From positions 186,001 through 250,000 of the forward strand of contig JAUCDD010000011.1 in the NCBI GenBank assembly GCA_034675505.1: a stretch of 64,000 nt of DNA. Direction: 5' to 3'. Made by a program: the position numbers and the translations under genes. Shown one piece after another: positions 1-9,711 of this stretch (within the stretch, counting starts at the first letter, position 1; each line of letters opens with the position of its first letter). Source of the DNA: Melaminivora sp034675505 (GTDB taxonomy: Bacteria > Pseudomonadota > Gammaproteobacteria > Burkholderiales > Burkholderiaceae_C). A model generated the notes under the pieces. It was not told where the DNA came from. It was given only the letters and a program-made list of their open reading frames with translations, and searched no databases.

Positions 1-1
1 G

Positions 2-202
2 CTGGACATCAACGCCGCGCTGCTGGTCGAGCGCCTGGCAGGGCTGCGCAGCGCCGGTGATTTCGCATCGCACGAGCCGGCCGCCGCGGGCGGCCCCTCC
101 TACCTGGGCGCCGTCCGCCAGGACGCGCAAGGCCAGCGTTGGCAGGAATTCGACCTGCAGGCCCTGTCCCGGGATCCCGCATTTCTGGCCATCAGTACCT
201 GA
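2..202 (+). CDS. pilI: PilI, CheW-like twitching-motility adaptor (3' end only)
   Basis: The window opens inside a reading frame whose last 66 codons are visible, ending at a TGA 32 bases before pilJ. The C-terminal residues (…GQRWQEFDLQALSRDPAFLAIST) resemble the end of PilI, the CheW-domain adaptor that couples the PilJ receptor to the ChpA kinase in the type IV pilus chemosensory pathway. The CheW domain itself lies upstream of the window, so the identification rests on this C-terminus and on the following pilJ and chpA genes, which are in the expected order. It is cytoplasmic in the known family. Nothing can be said about its start or promoter. Confidence 0.75.
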   Translation: MDINAALLVERLAGLRSAGDFASHEPAAAGGPSYLGAVRQDAQGQRWQEFDLQALSRDPAFLAIST

Positions 203-234
203 TCCGGCCTTTTTTTCGTCAAGGCAGCAGCACC

Positions 235-2502
235 ATGTCCGTCGTCAATTCCTTTGGAAAACTGTTCAATCGCAAACCTGCGGGGCCAGACGAAGGCGAG
301 CCTGCAGGCGAGGTGCCCGACCTGCAGCCGGCCGGCCCGCTGCCCGAGACCTATGCCGTGGATGCCCTGCACACCGTGCAGGGCGAGCCGGCACCGGTGC
401 AGCCTGACTCCGAGCTGGAACAGCTGGCCGACGACGAAAGCGTCAACCTGCCCCTGCTGGGCCGGGCCAGCGCGGCCGTGCACCAGCGCCGCCTGCTGCT
501 GCTGCTGGCGGTGGGCCTGGTGGTGCTGGCGCTGATTGCCGGCTGGGTGCTGCAGCAGGCCAACCGCTCGTCGGCGCAGCTGGCGGCCACCGGCCAGGCG
601 CTCATGCAGTCGCAACGGCTGGCCAAGTCGGTCTCGCAGGCGCTGGTGGGCAACCCGCAGGCCTTCCCCGACGTGGTGGACAGCTCGGGCGTGCTGGCAC
701 GCAACGTGCGCGCCCTGAGCGCGGGGGATGCGGCGCTGGACGTCCAGGAACTGGGCGACCCCTTCAAGACCGAGCTCGAATCCATCCTGCCGCTGGTGGA
801 TCGGGCCGAGAAAAACGCCGCCACGGTGATGGGCCAGCAAAAGATCCTGACCCAGGTGGGTGACGCGCTGCGCACCATCAACCGCCAGTCCTCGGACCTG
901 CTGGAAATCGCCGAGACCGTGTCCTCGCTGAAGATGCAGCAGGGCGCGCCGGCGGCCGAGCTGTCCGCCGCCGGCCAGCTGGTGATGCTGACCCAGCGCA
1001 TCGGCAAGTCGGCCAACGAATTCCAGACCACCGAAGGCGTGAGCCCGGAAGCTGTGTTCCTGCTGGGCAAGGACTTGAACGCCTTCAAGGAGATCACCCA
1101 GGGCCTGCTGGACGGCAACGCCGCGCTGCGCCTGGGCGCGACGCGCGACGAGCAGACACGCGAGCAGCTGGAGTCCCTGCTCAAGCTGTACGAGCAGACG
1201 CGCACGCAGGCCGGCGCCATCCTGGGCAACCTGCAGGGCCTGGTGTCGGCCCGCGAAGCGCAAGGCGCCATCGTGGCCGACAGCGAGCCGCTGCGCCGCA
1301 AGCTGGAAGGACTGCAGGACGGCCTTGCGGCGCAGTCGGGCATGAGCGCCGGGCAGTTCGCGGCCCTGGTGGTGGCGTCCCTGTTCGTGTTGCTGTGCGG
1401 CGTGGCCATCTCGCGCGTACAGCTGCTGGACAGCCGTGGCCGCCAGTCGCTGGCCGAATCGCAGCAGCGCGATGCGCGCCGCCAGGAACATGAAGCCAAG
1501 CGCGTGAACGACGCCAACCAGGCGGCCATCTTGCGCCTGATGAACGAGCTGCAGGCAGTGGCCGAGGGCGACCTGACGCAGGAAGCCACGGTGACCGAGG
1601 ACATCACCGGCGCCATCGCCGACTCGGTGAACTACACCGTGGAAGAGCTGCGCCTGCTGGTGGGCAGCGTGCAGAACACGGCGGCGCGCGTGGCCGAGAC
1701 CACGGCGCAGGTGGACACCACGTCGACCGAACTTCTGGCAGCGTCCACCGAGCAGCTGCGCGAGATCCGCGAAACCGGCCGCTCGGTGCTGGACATGGCG
1801 GGCCGCATCAACGACGTGTCCTCACAGGCCCAGGAATCCGCCTCGGTGGCGCGCCAGTCGCTGCAAGCGGCCGAGCAGGGCCTGCAGGCGGTGCAGAACG
1901 CCATCGGCGGCATGAACGCCATCCGCGACCAGATCCAGGACACCTCCAAGCGCATCAAGCGCCTGGGCGAATCCTCGCAGGAGATCGGCGAAATCACCGA
2001 GCTGATCTCCGACATTACCGAGCAGACCAACGTGCTGGCCCTGAACGCCGCCATCCAGGCCGCGTCGGCCGGCGAGGCCGGCCGCGGCTTCTCCGTGGTG
2101 GCCGAGGAAGTGCAGCGCCTGGCCGAGCGCTCTGCCGATGCCACGCGCCAGATCTCGGCGCTGGTGAAAGCCATTCAGACCGACACCCAGGACGCCGTGG
2201 CCGCCATGGAGCGTTCCACGCAGGGTGTGGTCGAGGGCGCGCGCCTGTCCGACTCCGCCGGCACCGCGCTGTCCGAGATCGACCGCGTGTCGCGCCGCCT
2301 GGCCGAGCTGATCGAGCTGATCTCGTCCTCCACCTCGCGCGAGGCGGTGCTGGCCAACGACGTGGCCGACAACATCCAGCACATCTTTGCCGTGACCGAG
2401 CAGACCGGCGAGGGCACGCGCATGACGGCCCAGCAGGTGCGCGAGCTGTCGCACATGGCCGAGGAACTGCGCCAGTCCGTGACCCGCTTCAAGATCGCCT
2501 GA
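235..2502 (+). CDS. pilJ: PilJ, methyl-accepting chemotaxis-type receptor of the Pil-Chp pathway
   Basis: 755 residues. An N-terminal cytoplasmic stretch of about 80 residues, rich in Glu, Pro and Ala, precedes a first membrane helix (about 85-105). A long helical PilJ-type sensory region follows, then a second membrane helix (about 375-396, FAALVVASLFVLLCGVAISR), a HAMP-like linker and a C-terminal signalling coiled coil. The conserved hairpin tip is present (EQTNVLALNAAIQAAS, with the family's AGEAGRGFSVVAEEVQRLAE behind it). The frame is open from 139, but the ATG at 235 gives the expected MSVVNSF start and avoids overlap with pilI. The receptor senses signals during twitching or surface contact and feeds ChpA. 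It is co-oriented with pilI and chpA and probably co-transcribed. Confidence 0.93.
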   Translation: MSVVNSFGKLFNRKPAGPDEGEPAGEVPDLQPAGPLPETYAVDALHTVQGEPAPVQPDSELEQLADDESVNLPLLGRASAAVHQRRLLLLLAVGLVVLALIAGWVLQQANRSSAQLAATGQALMQSQRLAKSVSQALVGNPQAFPDVVDSSGVLARNVRALSAGDAALDVQELGDPFKTELESILPLVDRAEKNAATVMGQQKILTQVGDALRTINRQSSDLLEIAETVSSLKMQQGAPAAELSAAGQLVMLTQRIGKSANEFQTTEGVSPEAVFLLGKDLNAFKEITQGLLDGNAALRLGATRDEQTREQLESLLKLYEQTRTQAGAILGNLQGLVSAREAQGAIVADSEPLRRKLEGLQDGLAAQSGMSAGQFAALVVASLFVLLCGVAISRVQLLDSRGRQSLAESQQRDARRQEHEAKRVNDANQAAILRLMNELQAVAEGDLTQEATVTEDITGAIADSVNYTVEELRLLVGSVQNTAARVAETTAQVDTTSTELLAASTEQLREIRETGRSVLDMAGRINDVSSQAQESASVARQSLQAAEQGLQAVQNAIGGMNAIRDQIQDTSKRIKRLGESSQEIGEITELISDITEQTNVLALNAAIQAASAGEAGRGFSVVAEEVQRLAERSADATRQISALVKAIQTDTQDAVAAMERSTQGVVEGARLSDSAGTALSEIDRVSRRLAELIELISSSTSREAVLANDVADNIQHIFAVTEQTGEGTRMTAQQVRELSHMAEELRQSVTRFKIA

Positions 2503-2564
2503 GGGCCTGCAAGGCCGGGCTTCATACAACACTGAACGGCTGATCAACAGCCGGAGACGAACCC

Positions 2565-5500
2565 ATGTCAACTACGGACGCCGCCAACGCCACGGGTCAA
2601 GGATGGGCGCAGGGCGAGCAGGACCTCGGGCCGCTCGCCTGGGTGCTGGACGAGCTGCGCAAGTCGCTCGAAGGCGCGGTCAAGGCCATGCGCCGCTTCG
2701 TGCGCGACGCCGAGCTGGCGCGTCAGTCGGACCTGGCCTCGCTGGACGCCAATCCGCTGCGCCTGGCCCGCCAGCAGCTGCACCAGGCGGGCGGTGCGCT
2801 GGACATGGTCGGCATGGCGCAGCCGGCGTTGGTGGTGCGCGCGCTGGAGGCGGCGGTGCAGCGCTTCGTGCAGCGCCCCGAGCTGTGCGGCGACGAGGCC
2901 GCGGCCGTGATCGAACGCGCCAGCTTCGCCCTGGTCGAGTACCTGGAGCATGTGCTGGCAGGCAAGCCGGTTTCGCCGGTGGCGCTGTTTCCGCAATACC
3001 GCCAGGCGCAGGCCCTGGCCGGGGCCGAGCGCGTGCACCCTGCCGACCTGTGGCCGGTCGAGCAGCGCTTTCGCGAGCCCGACCTGCCGGCGGCTGCCGC
3101 CCCGCTGCCTTATGGCGCGCAGGCGCGCGCGCGCCTGGACAGCGCCGTGCTGCGGGTGGTCAAGAGCGGCGATCGCCAGGCGGCGGCAGAGTTGCAGGCC
3201 GCCGCACTGGGCCTGGCAGCGGCGCAGGCCGACCGGTCGGCCCGGGCGTTCTGGAAGATCAGCGCCGGCTTCTTCGAGGCCCTGGCCCAGGGCGCGCTCC
3301 AGCCCGACGTGTATGTCAAGCGCGTCGCCTCGCGGGTGCTGATGCAGTACGCCTCGCTGGCGCGGGGCGACGCTGCCATCAACGACCGCCTGGTGCAGGA
3401 CCTGCTCTTTTTCTGCGCCCAGGCGGCCGCGCCGGAGCCCGCGGCGGCGCCGGCGCTCGCGGCCGTGCGCCAGGCCTACGGGCTGGCGCGCCACAAGCCG
3501 GTCGATTACGAGCGCCCGCGCTTTGGCCTGTACGACCCGGCGCTGCTGGCCCAGGTGCGCAAGCGCATCGCGGCAGCCACCGAGACCTGGTCGGCGCTGG
3601 CCGGCGGCGATCGCGGCAAACTCAAGACTGCGGCCGACCATTTCAGCCTGGTCTGCGACTCGCTGCGCAAGCTGCAGCCGGGCAGCGAAGCCATGGCCCA
3701 GGCGCTGATGCAGGCCGTGGACGCGGCCGTGCAGAGCGGCGAGCCGCCCAACCCGGCACTGGCCATCGAGGTGGCCACGGCGGTGCTGTACCTGCAGGCC
3801 TCCTTCGAGGACCTGGACATGGACCAGGAGCAGGTTGCCGAACGTGCGCGCAGCCTGGCCCGGCGCGTGACCGACGTGACCGCCGGGGGCGAGCCGCAGC
3901 CGCTGCAGCCCTGGATGGAGGACCTGTACCGGCGCGTCAGCGACCACCAGACCATGGGCAGCGTGGTTGGCGAGCTGCGGACCTGCCTGGCCGAGACCGA
4001 GAAGGCCCTGGACCAGTACTTCCGCGACCCCCAGGACACGGCGGCGCTGGCGCCCGTGCCGGGAGGCCTGCAGCAGATGCGCGGCGTGCTGTCGGTGCTG
4101 GGGCTGGACCAGGCCTCGCTGGCCGTGATGCACATGCGCACCACGGTCGAGCGCCTGTTGGTGGGCGATGTGCCCGAGGCCGACCGCGCGCCGGTATTCG
4201 ACAAGCTGGGCAACAGCCTGGGCGCGCTGGGCTTTTTGATCGACATGCTGAGCTACCAGCGTGCCATGGCGCGCAAGCTGTTCGTCTATGACGAGGAGCT
4301 TGGCGAGCTGCGCATCCTGATGGGCCGCACGCGCACGCGCGCCGTTGACAGCGCCGAACAGGCCGAAGCCGGCATGCGCGCGCGCAGCGCCGAACTGGCG
4401 CCCCAGGAGGTGGACGCAGCGCCGCCTGCCCAGGCCCCGGCGGCGGCGCCCCAGGAGGCGCCAGCCGCCGCCGGCGCGGCTGCGCAGGGACAGCAGCCGA
4501 GCGCGCGCGAGCCGGCCCCGGCGCCGCAGTCCGCGCCCGCGCCCGCGCTGCACCCCGATGATGGCGACGACGGCAGCGAGCTGCTGGACATCTTCCTGGA
4601 GGAAGCCCGGGAGGTGGTGGCCAACGGCCTGGCTGCCGTCCAGGCGCTGCACGCGCAGCCCGGCGACCTGAGCGAGCAGACCACGCTGCGGCGTGCCTTC
4701 CATACCCTCAAGGGCAGTTCGCGCATGGTGGCGCTGACCGAGTTCGGCGAGGCCGCCTGGTCCATGGAGCAGGCCCTCAACGCCTGGCTGGCCGAGCAAA
4801 AGCCCATCCCGCCTTCGCTGCTGGAGCTGTCGCAGCAGGCGCTGCAGGCCTTTGGCCGCTGGGCCGACGACATCACCCACGGCCGCGCCCAGGACTGGCA
4901 GGCCCAGCCCATGCGCGCTGCGGCCGACGCCATGCGCCTGGAGGGCGTCTTGCTGCCGATGGCGGTGCCCGGCGCCCAGGCCGATGCGCAGCCGCCCGCC
5001 GCAGCGCCAGCGCCCCAGCATGAGCAGGCAGCGGCAGAGCAGGAGGCCGCCGTGCAGCCCCCGCTGGCGCCAGAGCCTGCAGCGCCGGCGCTGGAGATGG
5101 AGCCGCCCGAGCCGCAATCGCTGGAGCTGCCGTCGCTGGAACTGCTGCCGTCGCTGGAGCTGCAGCCGTCCGAGCTGCAGCCGTCCGAGCCCGAGCCCCA
5201 GCCCCATGAGCCGCAGCTGAACGAGCCGCAACCGGCCGGGCAGCAGTTCGGCGACACGCAGCCGTCCGAACTGGAGCTTCCGGAACCGGAGCTGGAGTTG
5301 CCCCAGGCGCTGTGGCCCGAGCCGCAGCTGCTCGACCCGGCGCCCCTGCAGCCTGCCGCTGCCGAAGCACCGCCGCCCGCGCCCCAGGCCCTCGACCTGG
5401 ACGACCACGAAGAGCGGGTGCCGGACTTCGCCGATACCTCCATCGATGCCTTCCTGGACGAGCAGGCCGCCGGGGGGCTGGAGCTGGGCGAGGACATCGA

Positions 5501-8500
5501 CTTCGCATTCTTCGAGCAAGCCCTGGACGCCGGCCAGGAACCCGGGGCCCCCGCGCCGGCGGCCCCGGCGCTGCCGGCTGCGGCAGCCGAAGAGCCCGGG
5601 CTGCAGGTGGATGAGCTGCTAGCCGACCCGGCCCAGGCGCCCATGGCCGAAGAGCCTGCCGCCGAAGCCGCGGCGCACCGGCCAGAATTCGAGCCCATGC
5701 CGGATGGCGGCGCCGCGCTGGAGCCCGCCGAGCCGCTGCTGCCCGAAGTGGCCGAGGCGACGCCCGAACCTGCAACGCCAGAGGCCGGCGACATGCCGGC
5801 GCTGGCTGCGGCACAGGAGATGGCCCCAGAGCCCGCCGCGTCCGCAGAGCCGCAACGGCCCGTGGCGCCAGATGCGCCCACGGCGCCCGAGGCCCCTGCC
5901 GTGCCCGGGATGGCTGGCGCGCAGGACCTGCCTGGTGCGCCCCAGGACGTGCCTGGCGAGTTCGCGCAGCCGGCCGCCCTGGCCGCCGAGCAGCCCGCCG
6001 AGCCGCCCCTGGACGAGGTCAAGGCCATCGGCACCCTGCGCATCGGCATCCCCCTGTACAACGTCTACCTGAACGAAGCCGACGAGTGGTCGCGGCGCCT
6101 GGCGACGTCGCTGCAGGAATGGGCGCTGGAGTTGCATCTGCCGGTGCCCGAGACAGCGCTGGCGCTGGCGCACTCGCTGGCCGGCAGCTCCGCCACGGTG
6201 GGCTTTGCCGCACTGTCGGAGCTGGCGCGCTCGCTGGAGCATGCGCTGCAGCACCTGCAGCTGCTGCCGCACGGCCTGCCGGAGCACGCCAGGGTGGTCA
6301 ACGCCGCGGCGTCGGACATCCGGCGGCTGCTGCACCAGTTTGCCGCCGGCTTCCTCAAGGAGCCCAACGCCCAGGTGCTGGCACAGCTGCGCGAATTGCT
6401 GGACGCCGAGATCACCAGCGCCGGCGCGCCCCTCGCGGCGCAAGGCGACACCGATGGCGCTGCGGCTGGCGATGCCGGCGGCGGCGCCGTGGAGGCCGCC
6501 GCGCCGGGCCATGGCGCGGGCGCAGACCAGCCGGCGCCGGCGGCCGTGCAGCCGGTGCGGCCGGCGGTGGCGCTGCCGGGCTATTCCGAGCGCGACCGCG
6601 AGGTCGATGCGGCGATCGCCCGTACGCTGGCGGCCACGGTCGATGTCGATGACGACATCGACGCGCTGGACGTGATCGACCCCGACCTGTTCCCCATCTT
6701 CGAGGAAGAGGCGGCGGAGTTGCTGCCCAGGCTGGGCGGCGCGCTGCGCCAGTGGACGGCGCGGCCCGACAACCTGGGCGCCCGCAGCGAGCTGCTGCGC
6801 GCGCTGCACACGCTCAAGGGCAGTGCCCGGCTCGCCGGCGCCATGCGCCTGGGCGAGATGGCGCACCGCCTGGAGGGTGCTGTCGAGCACATCGCCCTGG
6901 AGGGCGCGCGCAGCGCCGACATCGAGCCGCTGCTGGCGCGCCTGGACGCCCTGCAGGCGGATTTCGACGCCCTGCGCACCATTGGCTCGCAGCCGCTGGC
7001 CGAGGCCGTCGCCGTGATGGCGCCGCCGCCGCAGGGCGCGGAGGCGCCCGCCGGCCCCGCTGCCCATGCCCCCGAGGCCGGCGCCGAGGCGGCCCAGGCG
7101 CCCGCGCCCGGCGCCGCTGCGCTGCCGGCGGCCCGCCCGGTGGTGGCGGCCCGGCCCGCCAGCGGCCAGTCGGTGCGCGTGCGTGCCCGGCTGCTGGACC
7201 GGCTGGTGAACCAGGCCGGCGAAGTGATGATCGCCCGCTCGCGCCTGGAAGCACGCCTGGGCCAGCTGCGCGGCTCGCTGACCGACCTGAGCGGCAACCT
7301 GGAGCGTCTGCGCCTGCAGCTGCGCGACATCGAGGTGCAGGCGGAAAGCCAGATGCAGTCGCGCCTGGCGCTGTCGCGCGATTCCGCGGCCGGCTTCGAC
7401 CCGCTGGAGTTCGACCGCTTCACGCGCGTGCAGGAGCTCACCCGGATGATGGCCGAGTCGGTCAACGACGTGGCCACGGTGCAGCGCAACATGCAGCGCG
7501 CCATGGAAGGCGCCGAGGACGACCTGATCGCCCAGGGCCGCCAGGCGCGCGAGCTGCAGCGCGACCTGCTGCGCACGCGCATGGTCGAGTTCGAGGGCAT
7601 CTCCGAGCGCCTGTACGCGGTGGTGCGCCAGTCCTCCAAGGAGACCGGCAAGCAGATCAAGCTGGACATCAACGGCGGCGCCATCGAGATGGACCGCGGC
7701 GTGCTCGACCGCATGACGCCGGTGTTCGAGCACCTGCTGCGCAATTGCGTGAGCCATGGCATCGAGGCCCCGCAGCAGCGCCAGGACGCGGGCAAGCCCG
7801 CCACCGGCGCCATCACCATCAGCTTGAGCCACGAGGGCAACGACGTCGCCGTGGAGTTCCGCGACGATGGCGCGGGCCTGGACCTCGCGCGCATCCGCGC
7901 CAGGGCCGTGGCCATGGGCCTGGCGGCGCGCGAGGAGGAGTTGTCCGATGCCGATGCGGCCGGCCTGATCTTCCAGCCCGGCTTTTCCACCGCCACGGAA
8001 GTCACCGAACTGTCGGGCCGCGGCATCGGCATGGACGTGGTGCGCGCCGAGGTCGGCGCGCTGGGCGGGCGCATCGAGACCGAGACCGTGCGCGGCCAGG
8101 GCGCGGCCTTCCGCCTGGTGCTGCCGCTGACCACGGCGGTCACCCAGGTGGTCATGCTGCGCGCCGGGACGCTGGTCTTCGGCGTGCCCGCCGCGCTGAT
8201 CGAGATCGTGCGCCGCGCTCCGGTGGCACAGGTCGAGGCGGCCTACGGCAGCCAGGTGTTCGAGCACGACGGCCAGCCGCTGCCCTTCCACTGGGCGGGC
8301 GCGCTGCTGCAGTCGTCGCCGGGCAGCACGGAGGCCGCAGCGCGGACGCGGCCGGTGCTGCTCCTGCGCAGCGCCGCACAGCGCCTGGCCATGCATGTGG
8401 ACGAGGTGCTGGGCAACCAGGAAGTGGTGGTGAAGAACCTGGGGCCGCAGCTGTCGCGCCTGCCTGGCCTGGCCGGCATGTCGGTGCTGGCCTCGGGCGC

Positions 8501-9056
8501 GGTGGTGCTGGTCTACAACCCGGTGGCGCTGGCCACCGTCTATGGCGAGCAGCTGCAGGCGGGCGTGCTGGCGCCGCCGCTGCTGCACCACGGCGGCGCG
8601 GAGCCGGCCGGCGCCGCGGCCGGGGAGGGCGGCATGGCCGGCCCGGCTGCCAGCGCGGCTGCGCCGCAGGTGCCGCTGGTGCTGGTGGTGGACGATTCCA
8701 TCACCGTGCGCCGCGTGACGCAGCGCCTGCTGGCGCGCGAAGGCTACCGTGTGGCCCTGGCGGCCGACGGCCTGCAGGCGCTCGAGCGGCTGCAGGAGGA
8801 GCGCCCGGCGGTGGTGCTGTCGGACATCGAGATGCCGCGCATGGACGGCTTCGACCTGGCGCGCAACATCCGCGCCGATGCCGCGCTGCAGGGGCTGCCG
8901 ATCATCATGATCACCTCGCGCATCGCGCAAAAGCACCGCGACCACGCCATGCAGCTGGGCGTGAACCACTACCTGGGCAAGCCTTACTCCGACGAGGAGC
9001 TGCTCAGCCTGGTGCAGCACTACACGCGCCAGCTGGCGCCAGCGCAGCCGGCCTGA
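2565..9056 (+). CDS. chpA: ChpA/PilL-type giant hybrid histidine kinase
   Basis: 2163 residues. The protein is a CheA-type kinase with several Hpt modules and a C-terminal receiver. Candidate phospho-histidines are His73 (LHQAGGALDMVG, degenerate), His713 (AFHTLKGSSRMV), His1203 (AHSLAGSSATVG) and His1415 (ALHTLKGSARLAG). A further Hpt-like segment has Gln503 where His is expected. After a long Ala/Pro/Glu linker come the dimerisation helices, the HATPase (N box EHLLRNCVSHGIE near 1721, G box SGRGIGMDVV near 1815), a CheW-like domain (about 1860-2000) and a REC domain with acidic pair DD2043-2044 and phospho-acceptor Asp2087 (SDIEMPRMDG). In the known pathway it phosphorylates PilG/PilH regulators to control pilus extension and retraction. 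The start at 2565 has GGAGACG eight bases upstream. Confidence 0.93.
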   Translation: MSTTDAANATGQGWAQGEQDLGPLAWVLDELRKSLEGAVKAMRRFVRDAELARQSDLASLDANPLRLARQQLHQAGGALDMVGMAQPALVVRALEAAVQRFVQRPELCGDEAAAVIERASFALVEYLEHVLAGKPVSPVALFPQYRQAQALAGAERVHPADLWPVEQRFREPDLPAAAAPLPYGAQARARLDSAVLRVVKSGDRQAAAELQAAALGLAAAQADRSARAFWKISAGFFEALAQGALQPDVYVKRVASRVLMQYASLARGDAAINDRLVQDLLFFCAQAAAPEPAAAPALAAVRQAYGLARHKPVDYERPRFGLYDPALLAQVRKRIAAATETWSALAGGDRGKLKTAADHFSLVCDSLRKLQPGSEAMAQALMQAVDAAVQSGEPPNPALAIEVATAVLYLQASFEDLDMDQEQVAERARSLARRVTDVTAGGEPQPLQPWMEDLYRRVSDHQTMGSVVGELRTCLAETEKALDQYFRDPQDTAALAPVPGGLQQMRGVLSVLGLDQASLAVMHMRTTVERLLVGDVPEADRAPVFDKLGNSLGALGFLIDMLSYQRAMARKLFVYDEELGELRILMGRTRTRAVDSAEQAEAGMRARSAELAPQEVDAAPPAQAPAAAPQEAPAAAGAAAQGQQPSAREPAPAPQSAPAPALHPDDGDDGSELLDIFLEEAREVVANGLAAVQALHAQPGDLSEQTTLRRAFHTLKGSSRMVALTEFGEAAWSMEQALNAWLAEQKPIPPSLLELSQQALQAFGRWADDITHGRAQDWQAQPMRAAADAMRLEGVLLPMAVPGAQADAQPPAAAPAPQHEQAAAEQEAAVQPPLAPEPAAPALEMEPPEPQSLELPSLELLPSLELQPSELQPSEPEPQPHEPQLNEPQPAGQQFGDTQPSELELPEPELELPQALWPEPQLLDPAPLQPAAAEAPPPAPQALDLDDHEERVPDFADTSIDAFLDEQAAGGLELGEDIDFAFFEQALDAGQEPGAPAPAAPALPAAAAEEPGLQVDELLADPAQAPMAEEPAAEAAAHRPEFEPMPDGGAALEPAEPLLPEVAEATPEPATPEAGDMPALAAAQEMAPEPAASAEPQRPVAPDAPTAPEAPAVPGMAGAQDLPGAPQDVPGEFAQPAALAAEQPAEPPLDEVKAIGTLRIGIPLYNVYLNEADEWSRRLATSLQEWALELHLPVPETALALAHSLAGSSATVGFAALSELARSLEHALQHLQLLPHGLPEHARVVNAAASDIRRLLHQFAAGFLKEPNAQVLAQLRELLDAEITSAGAPLAAQGDTDGAAAGDAGGGAVEAAAPGHGAGADQPAPAAVQPVRPAVALPGYSERDREVDAAIARTLAATVDVDDDIDALDVIDPDLFPIFEEEAAELLPRLGGALRQWTARPDNLGARSELLRALHTLKGSARLAGAMRLGEMAHRLEGAVEHIALEGARSADIEPLLARLDALQADFDALRTIGSQPLAEAVAVMAPPPQGAEAPAGPAAHAPEAGAEAAQAPAPGAAALPAARPVVAARPASGQSVRVRARLLDRLVNQAGEVMIARSRLEARLGQLRGSLTDLSGNLERLRLQLRDIEVQAESQMQSRLALSRDSAAGFDPLEFDRFTRVQELTRMMAESVNDVATVQRNMQRAMEGAEDDLIAQGRQARELQRDLLRTRMVEFEGISERLYAVVRQSSKETGKQIKLDINGGAIEMDRGVLDRMTPVFEHLLRNCVSHGIEAPQQRQDAGKPATGAITISLSHEGNDVAVEFRDDGAGLDLARIRARAVAMGLAAREEELSDADAAGLIFQPGFSTATEVTELSGRGIGMDVVRAEVGALGGRIETETVRGQGAAFRLVLPLTTAVTQVVMLRAGTLVFGVPAALIEIVRRAPVAQVEAAYGSQVFEHDGQPLPFHWAGALLQSSPGSTEAAARTRPVLLLRSAAQRLAMHVDEVLGNQEVVVKNLGPQLSRLPGLAGMSVLASGAVVLVYNPVALATVYGEQLQAGVLAPPLLHHGGAEPAGAAAGEGGMAGPAASAAAPQVPLVLVVDDSITVRRVTQRLLAREGYRVALAADGLQALERLQEERPAVVLSDIEMPRMDGFDLARNIRADAALQGLPIIMITSRIAQKHRDHAMQLGVNHYLGKPYSDEELLSLVQHYTRQLAPAQPA
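5100..5330 (+). repeat. Degenerate tandem repeat in the ChpA linker
   Basis: Within chpA the linker between Hpt modules contains imperfect copies of a unit encoding Leu-(Glu/Gln)-(Leu/Pro)-(Pro/Ser)-(Ser/Glu), for example LQPSE repeated back to back (ctgcagccgtccgag, 15 bases, two adjacent copies at about 5160-5190). The stretch reads as Leu, Glu, Pro, Gln and Ser only. It probably forms an extended flexible tether. Such coding repeats change length easily. Confidence 0.6.
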
Positions 9057-9094
9057 CGCCAGGCGGGGGAGGGGCTTGCCCGTAAAATCCGGGC

Positions 9095-9711
9095 ATGTCC
9101 GACCCCCGCCCGTCCATGAACCTGACGCACCACTTCCTGATCGCCATGCCCGGGCTGGAAGAGGGCGTTTCCTTTTTTTTCGCGCAGCGTCGTCTACCTG
9201 TGCGAGCACAGCGAGCGCGGCGCGCTGGGCCTGGTCATCAACAAGCCCATGGGCATCGACCTGAACGGCCTGCTGGAAAAGGTGGACCTGACGCTGGGCC
9301 GCGACGACCTGAAGGGCGCGCCGGTGTTCCACGGCGGGCCGCTGCAGACCGAACGCGGCTTCGTGCTGCACGACGCCATGCGCCCGCATGCGCCGCAGGA
9401 GGGCGAGGACACCTCGCCCTACGCCTCGACCATGGCCATCTCGCCGGGCGGCCTGGAGATGACCACCTCCAAGGACGTGCTGGAGGCGCTGTCGCACGGC
9501 GCCGGGCCCCGGCGCGTGCTGGTCACCCTGGGCTATGCGTCCTGGGGGCGAGGGCCAGCTGGAGTCCGAGCTGGCAGAAAACAGCTGGCTGACCGTCGAG
9601 GCCGATCCGCGCGTCATCTTCGACGCCCCGGCGCGCGAGCGCTACGACCAGGCGCTGGCCCTGCTGGGCCTGCAGACCTGGATGCTGGCGCCCGAGGCGG
9701 GGCACGCATGA
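9095..9711 (+). pseudogene. yqgE: YqgE/AlgH-family gene with two frameshifts
   Basis: The start (MSDPRPSMNLTHHFLIAMPGLEE) is a clear YqgE N-terminus, but the frame breaks at a run of eight T at 9173-9180. The continuation, from RSVVYLCEHSERGALGLVINKP to TLGYASWG, is in the frame beginning near 9180. A second break lies at a run of five G at 9544-9548, after which GQLESELAENSWLTVEADPRVIFDAPARERYDQAL runs to the TGA at 9709-9711. Each break behaves as one extra base in a homopolymer, so sequencing error is possible. However, the segment around the T run also seems about two residues longer than my memory of relatives, which suggests a real indel. The intact family is a small cytoplasmic protein of uncertain function. 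The 3' end overlaps the ruvX start, as expected for this operon. Confidence 0.85.

Noticed and set aside
139..234. Upstream start for pilJ at 139
   Set aside because: The extra residues overlap pilI and lack similarity; ATG 235 gives the family's start.
5619..9617. Minus-strand frame of about 1330 codons opposite chpA
   Set aside because: It mirrors chpA codon bias and has no domain. chpA motifs on the plus strand are unmistakable.
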